Counted from the stretch's first letter, positions 52,578-61,619 are shown. The stretch is DNA of 64,000 bases from JANPPS01 sp965246835 (GCA_965246835.1 CBDFFQ010000001.1:2976001-3040000); one strand, 5' to 3'. The notes: generated from the sequence alone by a model not told the origin. Numbers and translations are program-made.

Positions 52578-53585
52578 TCACGCTCCCCGCTCCAGCAAGC
52601 ACGCATCCCCGTACGAGTAGAACCGGTACTCCGCCGCCACCGCATGCGCGTACGCCGCCCGCATGCGGTCCGTGCCGGCGAAGGCGCAGGTCAGCATGAA
52701 CAGGGTGGAGCGCGGGAGGTGGAAATTGGTCAGCAGCGCGCCCACCGCCCGGAACCGGAAGCCCGGTGTGATGAACAGGCTGGTATCGCCCGCGAACGGC
52801 CGCACCACGCCATCGTCACCCACCGCGGTCTCCAGGATGCGCAGCGTGGTGGTGCCCACCGCCACGACGCGCCGGGCGGCGTTGATCGCGGCCGCGGCTT
52901 CGGCCGTCACTGTGCCGCGCTCGGCGTGCATGCGATGCGCGCCCACATCGTCCGTCCGCACCGGCAGAAACGTGCCGGCGCCCACATGCAGCGTGACGGT
53001 CACGCGCGGCACGCCGAGCCGGGCCAGCAGCGCCTCAGTGAAGTGCAGCCCGGCGGTGGGGGCCGCGACGGCGCCGGGGTTGGTGGCGAACACGGTCTGG
53101 TAATCCTCGGCGTCGGCCGCCGTCGGGCCGTGGGGGCGGGCGATGTAGGGCGGTAGGGCCAAGGCGCCGGCCTGCTGCAATGCCGCCGCGAACGCATCGC
53201 CATCCTGATCGAAGCGCAGCGTCACGCTCGCCCCGGTGCGGGACAGCACCTCTGCCGAGAGCTCGGCCTCGAATGTCAGGCGGTCCCCGGGCTGCAGCCG
53301 GCGGGCGTTGCGGGCCAGCGCGTGCCAGGTGCCGCCCGGGGCTGGTTGGTCGAGCGTGAGGTGCACCCGCGCCGCGCCGCGCCTTGCCACGAGCTGGGCC
53401 GGAATGACCCTTGTGTCGTTGGCGACCAGCACGTCGCCCTCCCGCAACAGGCTCGGCAGGTCGGACACGCGCCGGTCCGCGAAAGTGTCGCTCACGTGCA
53501 GCAGGCGGGCATTGTCGCGGGGCCGGGCCGGTTCGTGGGCGATGCGGCCGGGCGGCAGGTCGAAGTCGAAATCCGAGAGGCGCAC
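52578..53585 (-). CDS. queA: S-adenosylmethionine:tRNA ribosyltransferase-isomerase QueA
   Basis: This 335-residue enzyme transfers ribosyl from SAM to preQ1-modified tRNA, giving epoxyqueuosine. Motifs are MRLSDFDFDLPPGRIA, VLVANDTRVIPAQL, AAPTAGLHFTEALLARL and TNFHLPRSTLFMLTCAFAG. It begins at a GTG immediately adjoining the transporter stop. A repeat element separates it from tgt, so transcription may be reduced there. Confidence 0.97.
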   Translation of the reverse strand: MRLSDFDFDLPPGRIAHEPARPRDNARLLHVSDTFADRRVSDLPSLLREGDVLVANDTRVIPAQLVARRGAARVHLTLDQPAPGGTWHALARNARRLQPGDRLTFEAELSAEVLSRTGASVTLRFDQDGDAFAAALQQAGALALPPYIARPHGPTAADAEDYQTVFATNPGAVAAPTAGLHFTEALLARLGVPRVTVTLHVGAGTFLPVRTDDVGAHRMHAERGTVTAEAAAAINAARRVVAVGTTTLRILETAVGDDGVVRPFAGDTSLFITPGFRFRAVGALLTNFHLPRSTLFMLTCAFAGTDRMRAAYAHAVAAEYRFYSYGDACLLERGA

Positions 53586-54152
53586 CTAACCGAGTGCCAG
53601 ACCCGGCGCCGGCGTGACCCGGCGCAGCCAGCGGATCGCCGGGATGCTGACCAGCACCGCCCACGCCTTCCCCACGACCTGGCCCGGCAGGAACTCGAGG
53701 CTGTGGAACGCCAGGCCCAGGAACACCACGCTGTCCACCACCAGCCCGGCAGCCGCGCTCAGCACGACCGCCAGCACCAGGCCCCGGCGCTGCAAGGGGG
53801 TGAACACGGCGAAGTCCACCAGCTCGCTCACCGCGAACGCCGCCGCCGAGGCCAGCACCAGCGCGCCCGGGGCGATGCCCGCCGATAGCAGCGTGCCGGC
53901 CACGATCGCCAGCAGTGACCATTGCGCGCCCAGGCAGCGCTGCACCACGTCCCGCAACACCAGCGCCGCACCCGCCACCAGCACGCCGGACGGCGCCATC
54001 AGCCCGGGTGCGACGGGCAGCAAGCACGGCCCCTGCGGCACGCACACGGTGCCGACATGCTGGATCATCCAGTTCGCCAGCGGCACGCAGGCCAGGAACA
54101 GCCCGAACGCCGCCAGGCCGATGGCCCGGGGCCGGTCGAGCGTCATGTTCAC
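53586..54152 (-). CDS. yhhQ: VUT/YhhQ family queuosine precursor transporter
   Basis: This 188-residue membrane protein with about six hydrophobic segments belongs to the vitamin-uptake (VUT, COG1738-like) family. YhhQ members import queuosine precursors. Recognised parts are APSGVLVAGAALVLRDVVQRCLG and ASAAAFAVSELVDFAVFTPLQRRGL. It is short for the family (about 220). The placement next to queA, tgt and queF strongly supports a precursor uptake role. It starts at a GTG overlapping the VOC gene stop. Confidence 0.87.
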   Translation of the reverse strand: MNMTLDRPRAIGLAAFGLFLACVPLANWMIQHVGTVCVPQGPCLLPVAPGLMAPSGVLVAGAALVLRDVVQRCLGAQWSLLAIVAGTLLSAGIAPGALVLASAAAFAVSELVDFAVFTPLQRRGLVLAVVLSAAAGLVVDSVVFLGLAFHSLEFLPGQVVGKAWAVLVSIPAIRWLRRVTPAPGLALG

Positions 54153-54556
54153 CGGCTTTCCTTATAGGACGCGATCTCGATCAGGTTGCCGTCGGGGTCG
54201 CGGCAATACACGGACTGGATCGGGCCCAGCGCTCCGGTCCGCGCCACCGGCCCGGCCGCGATCGCGATGCCGCACTCGTGCAGATGCTCGGCCACGTCCT
54301 CCGGCCCCACAGCGCTGACGAAGCAGAGGTCCGCGGCGCCCGGGGCCGTGTTGGCGCCGGTGATCCAGGCACGTGTGTCCGTGCCGGCCGGGCGCAGGTT
54401 CAGCTTCTGGCCGCCGAATTTCAGCGCGGTGCGGCGATCGTCACCGAACTCCTCCCGCTCCATGCCCAGCACGCGCTGATACCAGCTGGCGGTGATCTCG
54501 ACGTCGGTGCAGTTCAGCACGACGTGGTCCAGGCGATCTACGGTAAAGCGCATCAA
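54149..54556 (-). CDS. VOC family protein
   Basis: This 135-residue single VOC module has LDHVVLNCTDVEITASWYQRVLGME, LKFGGQKLNLRPAG and YCRDPDGNLIEIASY. It resembles small glyoxalase/fosfomycin-resistance-like proteins of unassigned reaction. Its stop overlaps the transporter start, which makes it the first gene of the que group. The upstream side carries a family B repeat. Confidence 0.85.
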   Translation of the reverse strand: MMRFTVDRLDHVVLNCTDVEITASWYQRVLGMEREEFGDDRRTALKFGGQKLNLRPAGTDTRAWITGANTAPGAADLCFVSAVGPEDVAEHLHECGIAIAAGPVARTGALGPIQSVYCRDPDGNLIEIASYKESR

Positions 54557-54563
54557 TAGGTCC

Positions 54564-54650
54564 CGTCATTGCGAGCGAAGCGAAGCAATCCAGGGGCGAA
54601 GAGCACGTCCGTGGCCCCTGGATTGCTTTGCCGAGGGGCTCGCAATGACG
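54564..54650. repeat. REP-type hairpin, family B copy 2
   Basis: CGTCATTGCGAGCGAAGCG, AAGCAATCCAGGGGC and their complement GCCCCTGGATTGCTTTG ... GCTCGCAATGACG form a long hairpin 15 bp after the class I fumarase stop. It matches the copy at 47678-47763, which follows the class II fumarase gene. Confidence 0.9.
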
Positions 54651-54665
54651 GGGTCAGGCGCATCT

Positions 54666-56321
54666 CTATTCCAGCCCGTCGTAGAAATCATGGCCCTTGT
54701 CGTCGATCACGATGAAGGCCGGGAAATCCTCCACCTCGATCTTCCAGACCGCCTCCATGCCGAGTTCCGCGTATTCCAGCACCTCGACATGGCGGATGCA
54801 GTCCTGCGCCAGGCGGGCGGCCGGGCCGCCGACGCTGCCGAGGTAGAAGCCGCCATAGGCCCGGCAGGCGTCCCGCACGGCCTTGGAGCGGTTGCCCTTC
54901 GCCAACATCACCAACGAGCCGCCGGCGCGCTGGAACTCCGCCACGTAGCTGTCCATGCGCCCGGCCGTGGTCGGGCCGAAGCTGCCGGTCGCCATGCCCA
55001 CGGGCGTCTTGGCGGGCCCGGCGTAATACACGGGGTGGTCCTTGAGGTAGTCCGGCAGGCCCTCCCCGCGATCGAGCCGCTCCTTCAGCTTGGCATGCGC
55101 GATGTCCCGCGCCACGACCACGGTGCCGGTGAGCGACAGCCGGGTCTTGACGGGATGGGCCGAGAGCTGGCGGCGGATCGCGTCCATCGGCTGGTGCAGA
55201 TCCACTAGCACCACGTCGCCACCCAGGATGTCATCCGTGGTTTCCGGCAGATAATGCGAGGGATCGGCTTCGAGCTGTTCGAGAAAGATACCCTCTGGCG
55301 TGATCTTCGCCATGACCTGGCGATCCGCGGAGCAGGACACGCCGATGCCGACCGGGAGGCTCGCGCCATGGCGGGGCAGCCGAATCACCCGGACGTCATG
55401 GCAGAAATACTTGCCGCCGAACTGCGCCCCGATCCCCAGCGTGCGCGTGAGTTCCAGCACGCGCTGCTCCATCTCCAGGTCCCGGAACGCATGCCCGGCC
55501 ATGGACCCCTGGGTCGGCAACGCATCCAGATACTTGGTGGACGCTAGTTTGACGGTTTTCAGGCACATCTCTGCGGACGTGCCGCCGATCACGATGGACA
55601 AATGATAGGGCGGGCAGGCGGAGGTGCCGAGGGTGCGGATGCGCGTGCCCAGATACTCCAGCAGCTTGCCCGGATTGAGGATCGCGCGGGTTTCCTGGAA
55701 CAGAAAACTCTTGTTGGCGGAGCCGCCGCCCTTGGCGATGAACATCAGGCTCATCTCGTCCGCATGGTGCTCGCCCGGGGCGGCCGCGATGTCGAACTGC
55801 ACCGGGAGGTTGTTACCGGTGTTCGCCTCCTCGAACATGCTGAGCGGCGCCATCTGCGAGTAGCGCAGGTTGGTTTCGGTGAACGTCCGGTGCACGCCCC
55901 AGGACAGCGCCTCCTCCTCGTTGCCCTCAACCCAGACGCGCTGCCCTTTTTTGCCGAACACCAGCGCGGTCCCGGTGTCCTGGCACATCGGCAGGATGCC
56001 GCCGGCCGCGATGTTGGCATTCTTGAGCAGGTCCAGCGCCACGAAACGATCATTGGGCGAGGCCTCGGGATCATCGAGGATCGCCCTGAGCTGCCGCAGA
56101 TGCGCCGGGCGCAACAGATGAGACACCTGGTGGAAGGCCTGGAACGCCAGCTCGCTCAGGGCCTCCGCCTTGATGCGCAGCACGGTCTGCCCGTCGCAGA
56201 CGAAGGTGCTGACGCCGGCAATGTCCAGCTTGGTCCACGGCGTCCCGGCGTCGCCCAGCGGGAACATCGGCGCATACTGGAAGCCGGCGGGGCGGACGGG
56301 CGTGGCCACGGGTGCGTTCAT
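54666..56321 (-). CDS. fumA: Class I fumarate hydratase (iron-sulfur)
   Basis: This 551-residue oxygen-sensitive [4Fe-4S] fumarase contains both alpha and beta domains in one chain. Likely cluster cysteines lie in ILPMCQDTGTALVFG, LGTSACPPYHLSIVIGGTSAEMC. The beta domain shows TGTVVVARDIAHAKLKE, AGPAKTPVGMATGSFGPTTAGRMD and CIRHVEVLEYAELGMEAVW. It lies 12 bp downstream of sspB on the same strand. With fumC in the same window the cell has both iron-dependent and iron-free fumarases. Confidence 0.95.
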   Translation of the reverse strand: MNAPVATPVRPAGFQYAPMFPLGDAGTPWTKLDIAGVSTFVCDGQTVLRIKAEALSELAFQAFHQVSHLLRPAHLRQLRAILDDPEASPNDRFVALDLLKNANIAAGGILPMCQDTGTALVFGKKGQRVWVEGNEEEALSWGVHRTFTETNLRYSQMAPLSMFEEANTGNNLPVQFDIAAAPGEHHADEMSLMFIAKGGGSANKSFLFQETRAILNPGKLLEYLGTRIRTLGTSACPPYHLSIVIGGTSAEMCLKTVKLASTKYLDALPTQGSMAGHAFRDLEMEQRVLELTRTLGIGAQFGGKYFCHDVRVIRLPRHGASLPVGIGVSCSADRQVMAKITPEGIFLEQLEADPSHYLPETTDDILGGDVVLVDLHQPMDAIRRQLSAHPVKTRLSLTGTVVVARDIAHAKLKERLDRGEGLPDYLKDHPVYYAGPAKTPVGMATGSFGPTTAGRMDSYVAEFQRAGGSLVMLAKGNRSKAVRDACRAYGGFYLGSVGGPAARLAQDCIRHVEVLEYAELGMEAVWKIEVEDFPAFIVIDDKGHDFYDGLE

Positions 56322-56333
56322 GGGGTCCCTGCG

Positions 56334-56861
56334 TCAGTCCTTGGTGGGCGGGCGGCGGCGGAAGGCGTCCAGGCTCACGACCTGCGGCGTCTCGGACGGC
56401 GGCTCCGGCTCTGGCTCGGGCGCCGGGTCGACCGGATCGTCGTTGGCGGCCTCCTCCCCGGGCGGGTGGAAGCGGAGGCCGAACTGCACATGCGGATCGG
56501 CGAAGGCGCTCAGCGCCGCGAACGGGATCTTCAGTGAGGAAGGGATGCCCCCGAACGAGAGGCCGACGCTGAACCAGCCCTCGGGCTCGTCCACCTGCAG
56601 GTCCCAGAACTGGTGTTGCAGCACGATCGTCATCTCGTTCGGGTATTGCGCGAGCAGGCGGGCGGGGATGATGACGCCGGGGTGGCCGGTGCGGAAGCTG
56701 AGGAAGAAATGATGGTCGCCGGGCATGCCCTCGGCGCCGACATGCGCGAGTGCGCGCACCACCACCTGGCGCAGCGCCTCCTGCGCCCAGGAATCGTAGG
56801 GCAGGAGGCTGTCCGGGCGGGGCGGTAGGCCGCCGTTGCGGCCGTCTTCGGTGTCTTCCAT
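56334..56861 (-). CDS. sspB: SspB-type ClpXP adaptor
   Basis: This 175-residue adaptor delivers ssrA-tagged proteins to ClpXP. LLPYDSWAQEALRQVVVRAL, HHFFLSFRTGHPGVIIPARLLAQYPNEMTIVLQHQFWDL and GIPSSLKIPFAALSAFADP match the alphaproteobacterial SspB family. An acidic Pro/Glu linker leads to a conserved C-terminal tail (VVSLDAFRRRPP) that probably docks ClpX. I start at the ATG at 56861, with AAGGGG upstream. Its substrate tag is made by the ssrA gene 5 kb away. Confidence 0.93.
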   Translation of the reverse strand: MEDTEDGRNGGLPPRPDSLLPYDSWAQEALRQVVVRALAHVGAEGMPGDHHFFLSFRTGHPGVIIPARLLAQYPNEMTIVLQHQFWDLQVDEPEGWFSVGLSFGGIPSSLKIPFAALSAFADPHVQFGLRFHPPGEEAANDDPVDPAPEPEPEPPSETPQVVSLDAFRRRPPTKD

Positions 56862-56940
56862 GCGGCACCCCTTAGCGCCATCCGGCCCGATTGGGAACGG
56901 GCCGCTTCTGTGCCAGGTTCGTCGCCACAAGGAGGTTCCC

Positions 56941-58509
56941 ATGCATCGCCGCACCCTGCTGACCGCCGCCTTATGCATGCCGTTCGTTGCCCGTGCCGCC
57001 GACGCCCGCGTGCTGCGCTTTGTGCCGCAGGCGGACCTGGCCGTGCTGGACCCGATCTGGACCACCGCCTACCAAACGCGGGATCACGCCTTCCTGGTGT
57101 TCGACACGCTGTTCGGGCAGGACGCGGCCTATGCGCCGCAGTTGCAGATGCTGGACCAGGCCGGCGCCGACACCGGCGGCCTGGGCTGGACCTTGCGGCT
57201 GCGCCCCGGCCTTAACTTCCACGACACCACGCCCGTGCTGGCGCGGGACGCGGTCGCCAGCATCCGGCGCTGGGGCTCGCGCGACACGTTCGGCCAGGCG
57301 CTGCTGGCCGCGACGGAGGAGCTGTCGGCGCCCGATGACCGCACGATCCGTTTCCGCCTGAGCCGCCCGTTCCCGTTATTGCCGGAGGCGCTGGCCAAGA
57401 CCTCGCCCTCGCCCTGCGTGATCATGCCGGAGCGGCTGGCGCAGACCGACGCGTTCAAGCAGGTGAGCGAGATGGTCGGCAGCGGCCCCTATCGCTTCCT
57501 GCCGGACGAGCGCATCCCGGGCGCCCGCGTGGTGTATGCCCGCTTCGAGGGCTATGTGCCGCGGCCGGAGGGCACGCCGTCCCGCACCGCCGGGCCGAAG
57601 CGGGCGGGGTTCGAGCGGGTGGAGTGGGCCATCATCCCGGATGCGGCCACCGCCGGCGCCGCGCTGCAACGGGGCGAGGTCGATTGGTGGCTGGCCGCCA
57701 ATTCGGACCTGCTGCCCCGGTTGCGCGCGGACCCACGGCTCACTGTGCGGACGCAGGACCCCACGGGCATCATCGGCACCATGCGGTTCAACCAGCTGCA
57801 TCCCCCGTTCGACAACCCGGCGCTCCGCCGCGCCGTGCTGGGCGCCGTGACCCAGGCCGAGCACATGCAGGCGGTCTCGGGCCCGGACCGGGCGCTGTGG
57901 GCGGACGGCGTGGGCTATTTCTGCCCCGGCACGCCACTGGCCAACGATGCCGGCATGGAGCGGCTGACCGGTCCCCGCGACCTCGATCGCAGCCGCCGCG
58001 CCGTGGAAGCTGCCGGCTACAAGGGCGAGCGCGTGATGCTGATGCTGCCGACCGACATCCCGAGCGTGCATGCCCTGGCGGAGGTGACGGCGGAGCTGTT
58101 CCGCAAGCTGGGCTTCAACCTCGATGCGCCGGCGATGGACTGGGCTTCGGCCGTGCAGCGGCGCACCAATATGGAACCCGTGGATAAGGGCGGCTGGAGC
58201 GTATTCCAGACCAGCTGGTCCGGCTTGGACCACGCGACGCCGGCGGGGCACCCGTTCCTGCGCGGCAACGGGCGCGCGGCGGCACCGGGCTGGCCGCAAA
58301 GCCCGGAGCTCGAGATCCTGCGGGATGAATGGCTCCGCGCCGAGACCGCGGACCGGCAGCGGGCGATCGCCGAGCAGATGCAGCTGCAGGCGTTCGAGGA
58401 CGTGCCGTACGTGCCGCTCGGCCAGCAATTCCAGCAGACCGCCTATCGCCGGGACCTCACGGGTATCCTGCCGGGCATGCCGGTGTTCTGGAACGTGGCG
58501 CGAACCTAG
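56941..58509 (+). CDS. ABC transporter substrate-binding protein (family 5, peptide/nickel type)
   Basis: This 522-residue periplasmic protein has a signal peptide (MHRRTLLTAALCMPFVARA). The SBP_bac_5 fold follows: LDPIWTTAYQTRDHAFLVFDTLF, GLNFHDTTPVLARDAVASIRRW, VGSGPYRF and FDNPALRRAVLGAV. A strong AAGGAGG precedes the ATG. No permease or ATPase genes are adjacent, so it is an orphan binding protein or one that serves a distant transporter. The next gene starts within its stop (TAGTG). Ligand unknown. Confidence 0.9.
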   Translation: MHRRTLLTAALCMPFVARAADARVLRFVPQADLAVLDPIWTTAYQTRDHAFLVFDTLFGQDAAYAPQLQMLDQAGADTGGLGWTLRLRPGLNFHDTTPVLARDAVASIRRWGSRDTFGQALLAATEELSAPDDRTIRFRLSRPFPLLPEALAKTSPSPCVIMPERLAQTDAFKQVSEMVGSGPYRFLPDERIPGARVVYARFEGYVPRPEGTPSRTAGPKRAGFERVEWAIIPDAATAGAALQRGEVDWWLAANSDLLPRLRADPRLTVRTQDPTGIIGTMRFNQLHPPFDNPALRRAVLGAVTQAEHMQAVSGPDRALWADGVGYFCPGTPLANDAGMERLTGPRDLDRSRRAVEAAGYKGERVMLMLPTDIPSVHALAEVTAELFRKLGFNLDAPAMDWASAVQRRTNMEPVDKGGWSVFQTSWSGLDHATPAGHPFLRGNGRAAAPGWPQSPELEILRDEWLRAETADRQRAIAEQMQLQAFEDVPYVPLGQQFQQTAYRRDLTGILPGMPVFWNVART

Positions 58510-59783
58510 TGGCGCGGCTGCCGTTTCGCACGTTCCGCGACCAGCGTCTGTCGGTGTTCCAGGCCGCCGCCGCCGCGGCCTCACGCCGGCCGGGTGGCCC
58601 GATGCCACCGCTGGAGCGGGCCGCCGCGATGGTTGCGGCGCGGCAGGCGGAGGGCGTGCCACTTCAGGCCGACACCCCGCCCGGCATCGCCCACGAAAGC
58701 TGGACCTGCGCCCGGCTAGGCTGGAAGCTACTGCAAGCCGAGCTGGGACGGGACCCGGCACGCCGCGCGCAGATCGAGGACCGGTTGGACAATAGCCGCT
58801 GCGATCCGCGCTGGGCCACCACCCTGTTGTCCTACTTGCAGTTCTTCGGGCGGGACGGACACCGGCGGACCATCCCCTATATCCGGCCGGAGGCCGCCGG
58901 GCCCGCCGTCATCGCGATACCGGACCAGGCGCGCATCGCCCTGCTGAGCGATTGGGGCACGGGCCGCCGCACCGCGCTCACCGTGCTCGATGATCTGGCT
59001 CGGCAGCGCCCGGACATCGTGATCCATCTGGGTGACATCTACTATGCCGGCACGCCCGCCGAATGCGCCGCCAACTTCCAGCAGCCGATGGATCGCGCGC
59101 TAGATCGCGCGAACCGCGAAATCCCGGTGTTCACGCTGTCGGGCAATCACGACATGTATGGCGGTGGCGCCGGATATTACGGCCTGATCGATGGGCTGAA
59201 CCCGGGGGCATTCCGCCAGCCGGCCAGTTTTTTCTGCCTCCGGGCCACGCACTGGCAGTTGGTGGCGCTCGACACCGGCCTGCACGCCTATGATCCGTTC
59301 GACACGCATCCCCTCACATCGCTGGAGCCGGCGGAGCAGGAGTGGGCCGTGGCGCGCATCGCGGAGTTCCCGGGGCGCACGATCTTGCTGTCGCACCACC
59401 CGCTGTTTACGGCGCGGGGCACGATCGGGGATGGGGCCACGCCGTGGAACGCCAATTTGCTGGCCAGCTTTCAATCGATGAACGCCGCTGGCCGGGTCGC
59501 TGCCTGGTTCTGGGGGCACGAGCATCGGCTGGCGCTGTATAAGCCGTTCCTGGGCCTGCCGGCCGGGCGCTGCATTGGCTGTGGCGCCATTCCGATGTTC
59601 GTGGCTGACGAGCCGGATTCGCGCCCCGATGGCCCGGCGCTGCTGCCGCCCCGGCTGGGCCATGACGGTACGGTGTTCGACCATGCCTTTGCCCTGCTGA
59701 CGCTGGACGGGGCGGCGTTGGGCGCCGAGTATTGGGCTGTGGGCGCCCAGCCCGGCCTGCTTCACACGGAGCGTCTGGGATGA
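58509..59783 (+). CDS. Calcineurin-like metallophosphoesterase
   Basis: This 424-residue protein starts at a GTG overlapping the upstream stop. About 135 N-terminal residues are of unknown type. The metallophosphoesterase core then shows LLSDWGTGRR, VIHLGDIYYAGTPAE, LSGNHDMYGGG, LSHHPLF and WGHEHRLALY, which supply all the usual two-metal ligands. The closest functional types would be purple-acid-phosphatase-like or nucleotide phosphoesterases, but the substrate is not evident. No signal peptide is seen. It is coupled at both ends to its neighbours. Confidence 0.88.
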   Translation: MARLPFRTFRDQRLSVFQAAAAAASRRPGGPMPPLERAAAMVAARQAEGVPLQADTPPGIAHESWTCARLGWKLLQAELGRDPARRAQIEDRLDNSRCDPRWATTLLSYLQFFGRDGHRRTIPYIRPEAAGPAVIAIPDQARIALLSDWGTGRRTALTVLDDLARQRPDIVIHLGDIYYAGTPAECAANFQQPMDRALDRANREIPVFTLSGNHDMYGGGAGYYGLIDGLNPGAFRQPASFFCLRATHWQLVALDTGLHAYDPFDTHPLTSLEPAEQEWAVARIAEFPGRTILLSHHPLFTARGTIGDGATPWNANLLASFQSMNAAGRVAAWFWGHEHRLALYKPFLGLPAGRCIGCGAIPMFVADEPDSRPDGPALLPPRLGHDGTVFDHAFALLTLDGAALGAEYWAVGAQPGLLHTERLG

Positions 59784-60940
59784 GGATCGCCGTTGCCGGG
59801 TGCGGCCCGGCTGGACTGGCTGCCTCTTTGCTGCTTCAGCGCGATGGCCATGACGTCACGCTGTTCGAGCGGTTTGCGGCGCCGCGCCCGATCGGCTCCG
59901 GCTTGATGGTGCAGCCGACGGGGCTCGCGGTGCTACGCGCGATGGGACTCGATCAGGCGATCGTGGCGGCCGGCGCCCGGATCGAGCGGCTGTTCGGCCG
60001 CGTGCTGCCCTCGGGCCGGGCGGTGCTGGATGTGCGGTATGCGGCGCTGAGCGGCGGGCGGTTCGGCGTCGGCATCCACCGCGCGGCGCTGTTCGGCGTC
60101 CTGCATGACGCGGTGCTGGCGGCCGGCATCCCGATCCGCACCAGCCACGCCGTGGTGGGCGAGGAGGAGGGCTGGCTGCTGTTCGAGAGCGCCGCCCGTG
60201 CCGGGCCGTTCGACCTGGTGGTGGATGCGCTCGGCACCGCGACCCCGCTGGCGCACCCCTGTGGACGGGTGCTGGAGTATGGCGCGCTCTGGGCCACGCT
60301 GGATTGGCCGGGCGGCGGCTTCGATCCCATGACGCTCGAGCAGCGATATTGGCGCGCCAGCCGCATGGTCGGCGTGCTGCCGTTGGGGCACGGCAAGGCG
60401 GCGTTCTTCTGGTCGTTGCGGGTGGATGCCCTGGCGGCGTGGCAGGCGGCGGGGCTCGCGTCGTGGAAGCGGGACGTGCTGGCCCTGTGGCCCGCTGCCG
60501 CCCCGTTGCTGGACCAGATCGCCTCGCCGGACGCGCTGACCTTCGCGCGGTATGCGCATCGCACGGTAGCGGCGCCCGTGTCGGGCCGGGTGATCCAGAT
60601 CGGCGATGCCTGGCATTCCGCCAGCCCGCAGCCGGGGCAGGGGGCGAACATGGCGCTGCTGGATGCCTATGCCCTGGCGCTGGCGCTGCGGACCGGTGGC
60701 GCCGCGGACGCGATCCGGCTGCGGCGGCGGCATGTGGCGCTGTATCAGACGATGAGCGTGTTGTTCACCCCGGCCTACCAAGGCGATGGCCGGGTGATGC
60801 CGCTGCTGCGCGACTGGCTGATCGGCCCGGCGTCCAATCTCTGGCCCGCGACCCGCATCACCGCCGCCATGGTCAGCGGGACCGTTGGCAATCCGCTGAA
60901 ACGGTTGAAGCTGAACGGCACCCAGCCAAGCTCTTTCTGA
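59780..60940 (+). CDS. FAD-dependent monooxygenase
   Basis: This 386-residue flavoprotein is of the PHBH/UbiH-like group. The FAD dinucleotide fold is at the N-terminus (IAVAGCGPAGLAASLLLQRDGHDVTLFER). FDLVVDALG and the second FAD motif VIQIGDAWHSASPQPGQGANMALLDAYALA complete the pattern. It probably hydroxylates a small aromatic or related compound; the substrate is unknown. Its ATG overlaps the phosphoesterase stop. Its stop codon is supplied by the first unit of the tandem repeat array. Confidence 0.9.
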   Translation: MRIAVAGCGPAGLAASLLLQRDGHDVTLFERFAAPRPIGSGLMVQPTGLAVLRAMGLDQAIVAAGARIERLFGRVLPSGRAVLDVRYAALSGGRFGVGIHRAALFGVLHDAVLAAGIPIRTSHAVVGEEEGWLLFESAARAGPFDLVVDALGTATPLAHPCGRVLEYGALWATLDWPGGGFDPMTLEQRYWRASRMVGVLPLGHGKAAFFWSLRVDALAAWQAAGLASWKRDVLALWPAAAPLLDQIASPDALTFARYAHRTVAAPVSGRVIQIGDAWHSASPQPGQGANMALLDAYALALALRTGGAADAIRLRRRHVALYQTMSVLFTPAYQGDGRVMPLLRDWLIGPASNLWPATRITAAMVSGTVGNPLKRLKLNGTQPSSF

Positions 60941-61550
60941 GCTTGTCGAGGGGCACTCTGGGCGAAGTTCTTCGACGAGCTCAGGACGGGCAGATTTCTT
61001 GCGATTCTGCTCGCCCTGAGCTTGTCGAGGGGCACCCGGCGCGCTGTTCTTCGACGAGCTCAAGACAAGCGGTATTCTTGCGGTTCCGCTAGCCCTGAGC
61101 CTGTTGAAGGGCACCCGGCGCGACGTCCTTCGACGAGCTCAGGACAAGCGTTTTTCTCGCGGTTCCGCTCGCCCTGAGCTTGTCGAGGGGCAGCCGGCGC
61201 GACGTCCTTCGACGAGCTCAGGACAAGCGGTATTCTTGCGGTTCCGCTCGCCCTGAGCCTGTCGAGGGGCACCCGGCGCGATGTCCTTCGACGAGCTCAG
61301 GACAGGCGGTATTCTTGCGGTTCCGCTCGCCCTGAGCCTGTCGAGGGGCACCCGGCGCGATGTCCTTCGACGAGCTCAGGACGAGCGGTTTTCTTGCGGT
61401 TCCGCTCGCCCTGAGCTTGTCGAAGGGCACCCGGCAAGACGTCCTTCGACGAGCTCAGGACGAGCGGTTTTCTTGCGGCTTCGCTTGCCCTGAGCTTGTC
61501 GAAGGGTACCCGGCGCGATGTCCTTCGACAAGCTCAGGACGAGCGGTTTC
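60938..61550. repeat. Tandem array of eight 79-bp palindromic units
   Basis: The word GAGCTTGTCGAGGGG (with small changes) begins at 60939, 61018, 61097, 61176, 61255, 61334, 61413 and 61492, exactly 79 bp apart. Each unit also holds the inverse CCTTCGACGAGCTCAGGAC about 35 bp later, so each can fold into a hairpin, and units are joined by a GCGGTTCCGCTCG-like spacer. Since 79 is not a multiple of three, long frames run through the array in several phases; these are not genes. It fills most of the gap between the monooxygenase and ssrA. Confidence 0.95.
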
Positions 61551-61619
61551 CTTTGCCTCGGCAACTATTGCAGCGCGCGTCCGATGACCACCGTAGCGCC
61601 GTCTCAGGCGATTTGGAAG

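Noticed and set aside
60938..61550. CRISPR array
   Set aside because: The repeats are regularly spaced but each unit is a palindrome, the intervals are as alike as the repeats, and there are no unique spacers or cas genes.
61060..61587. Several overlapping frames of about 70 residues on both strands, each repeating the same peptide
   Set aside because: They are products of the 79-bp tandem repeat read in rotating phases; none has a ribosome site.
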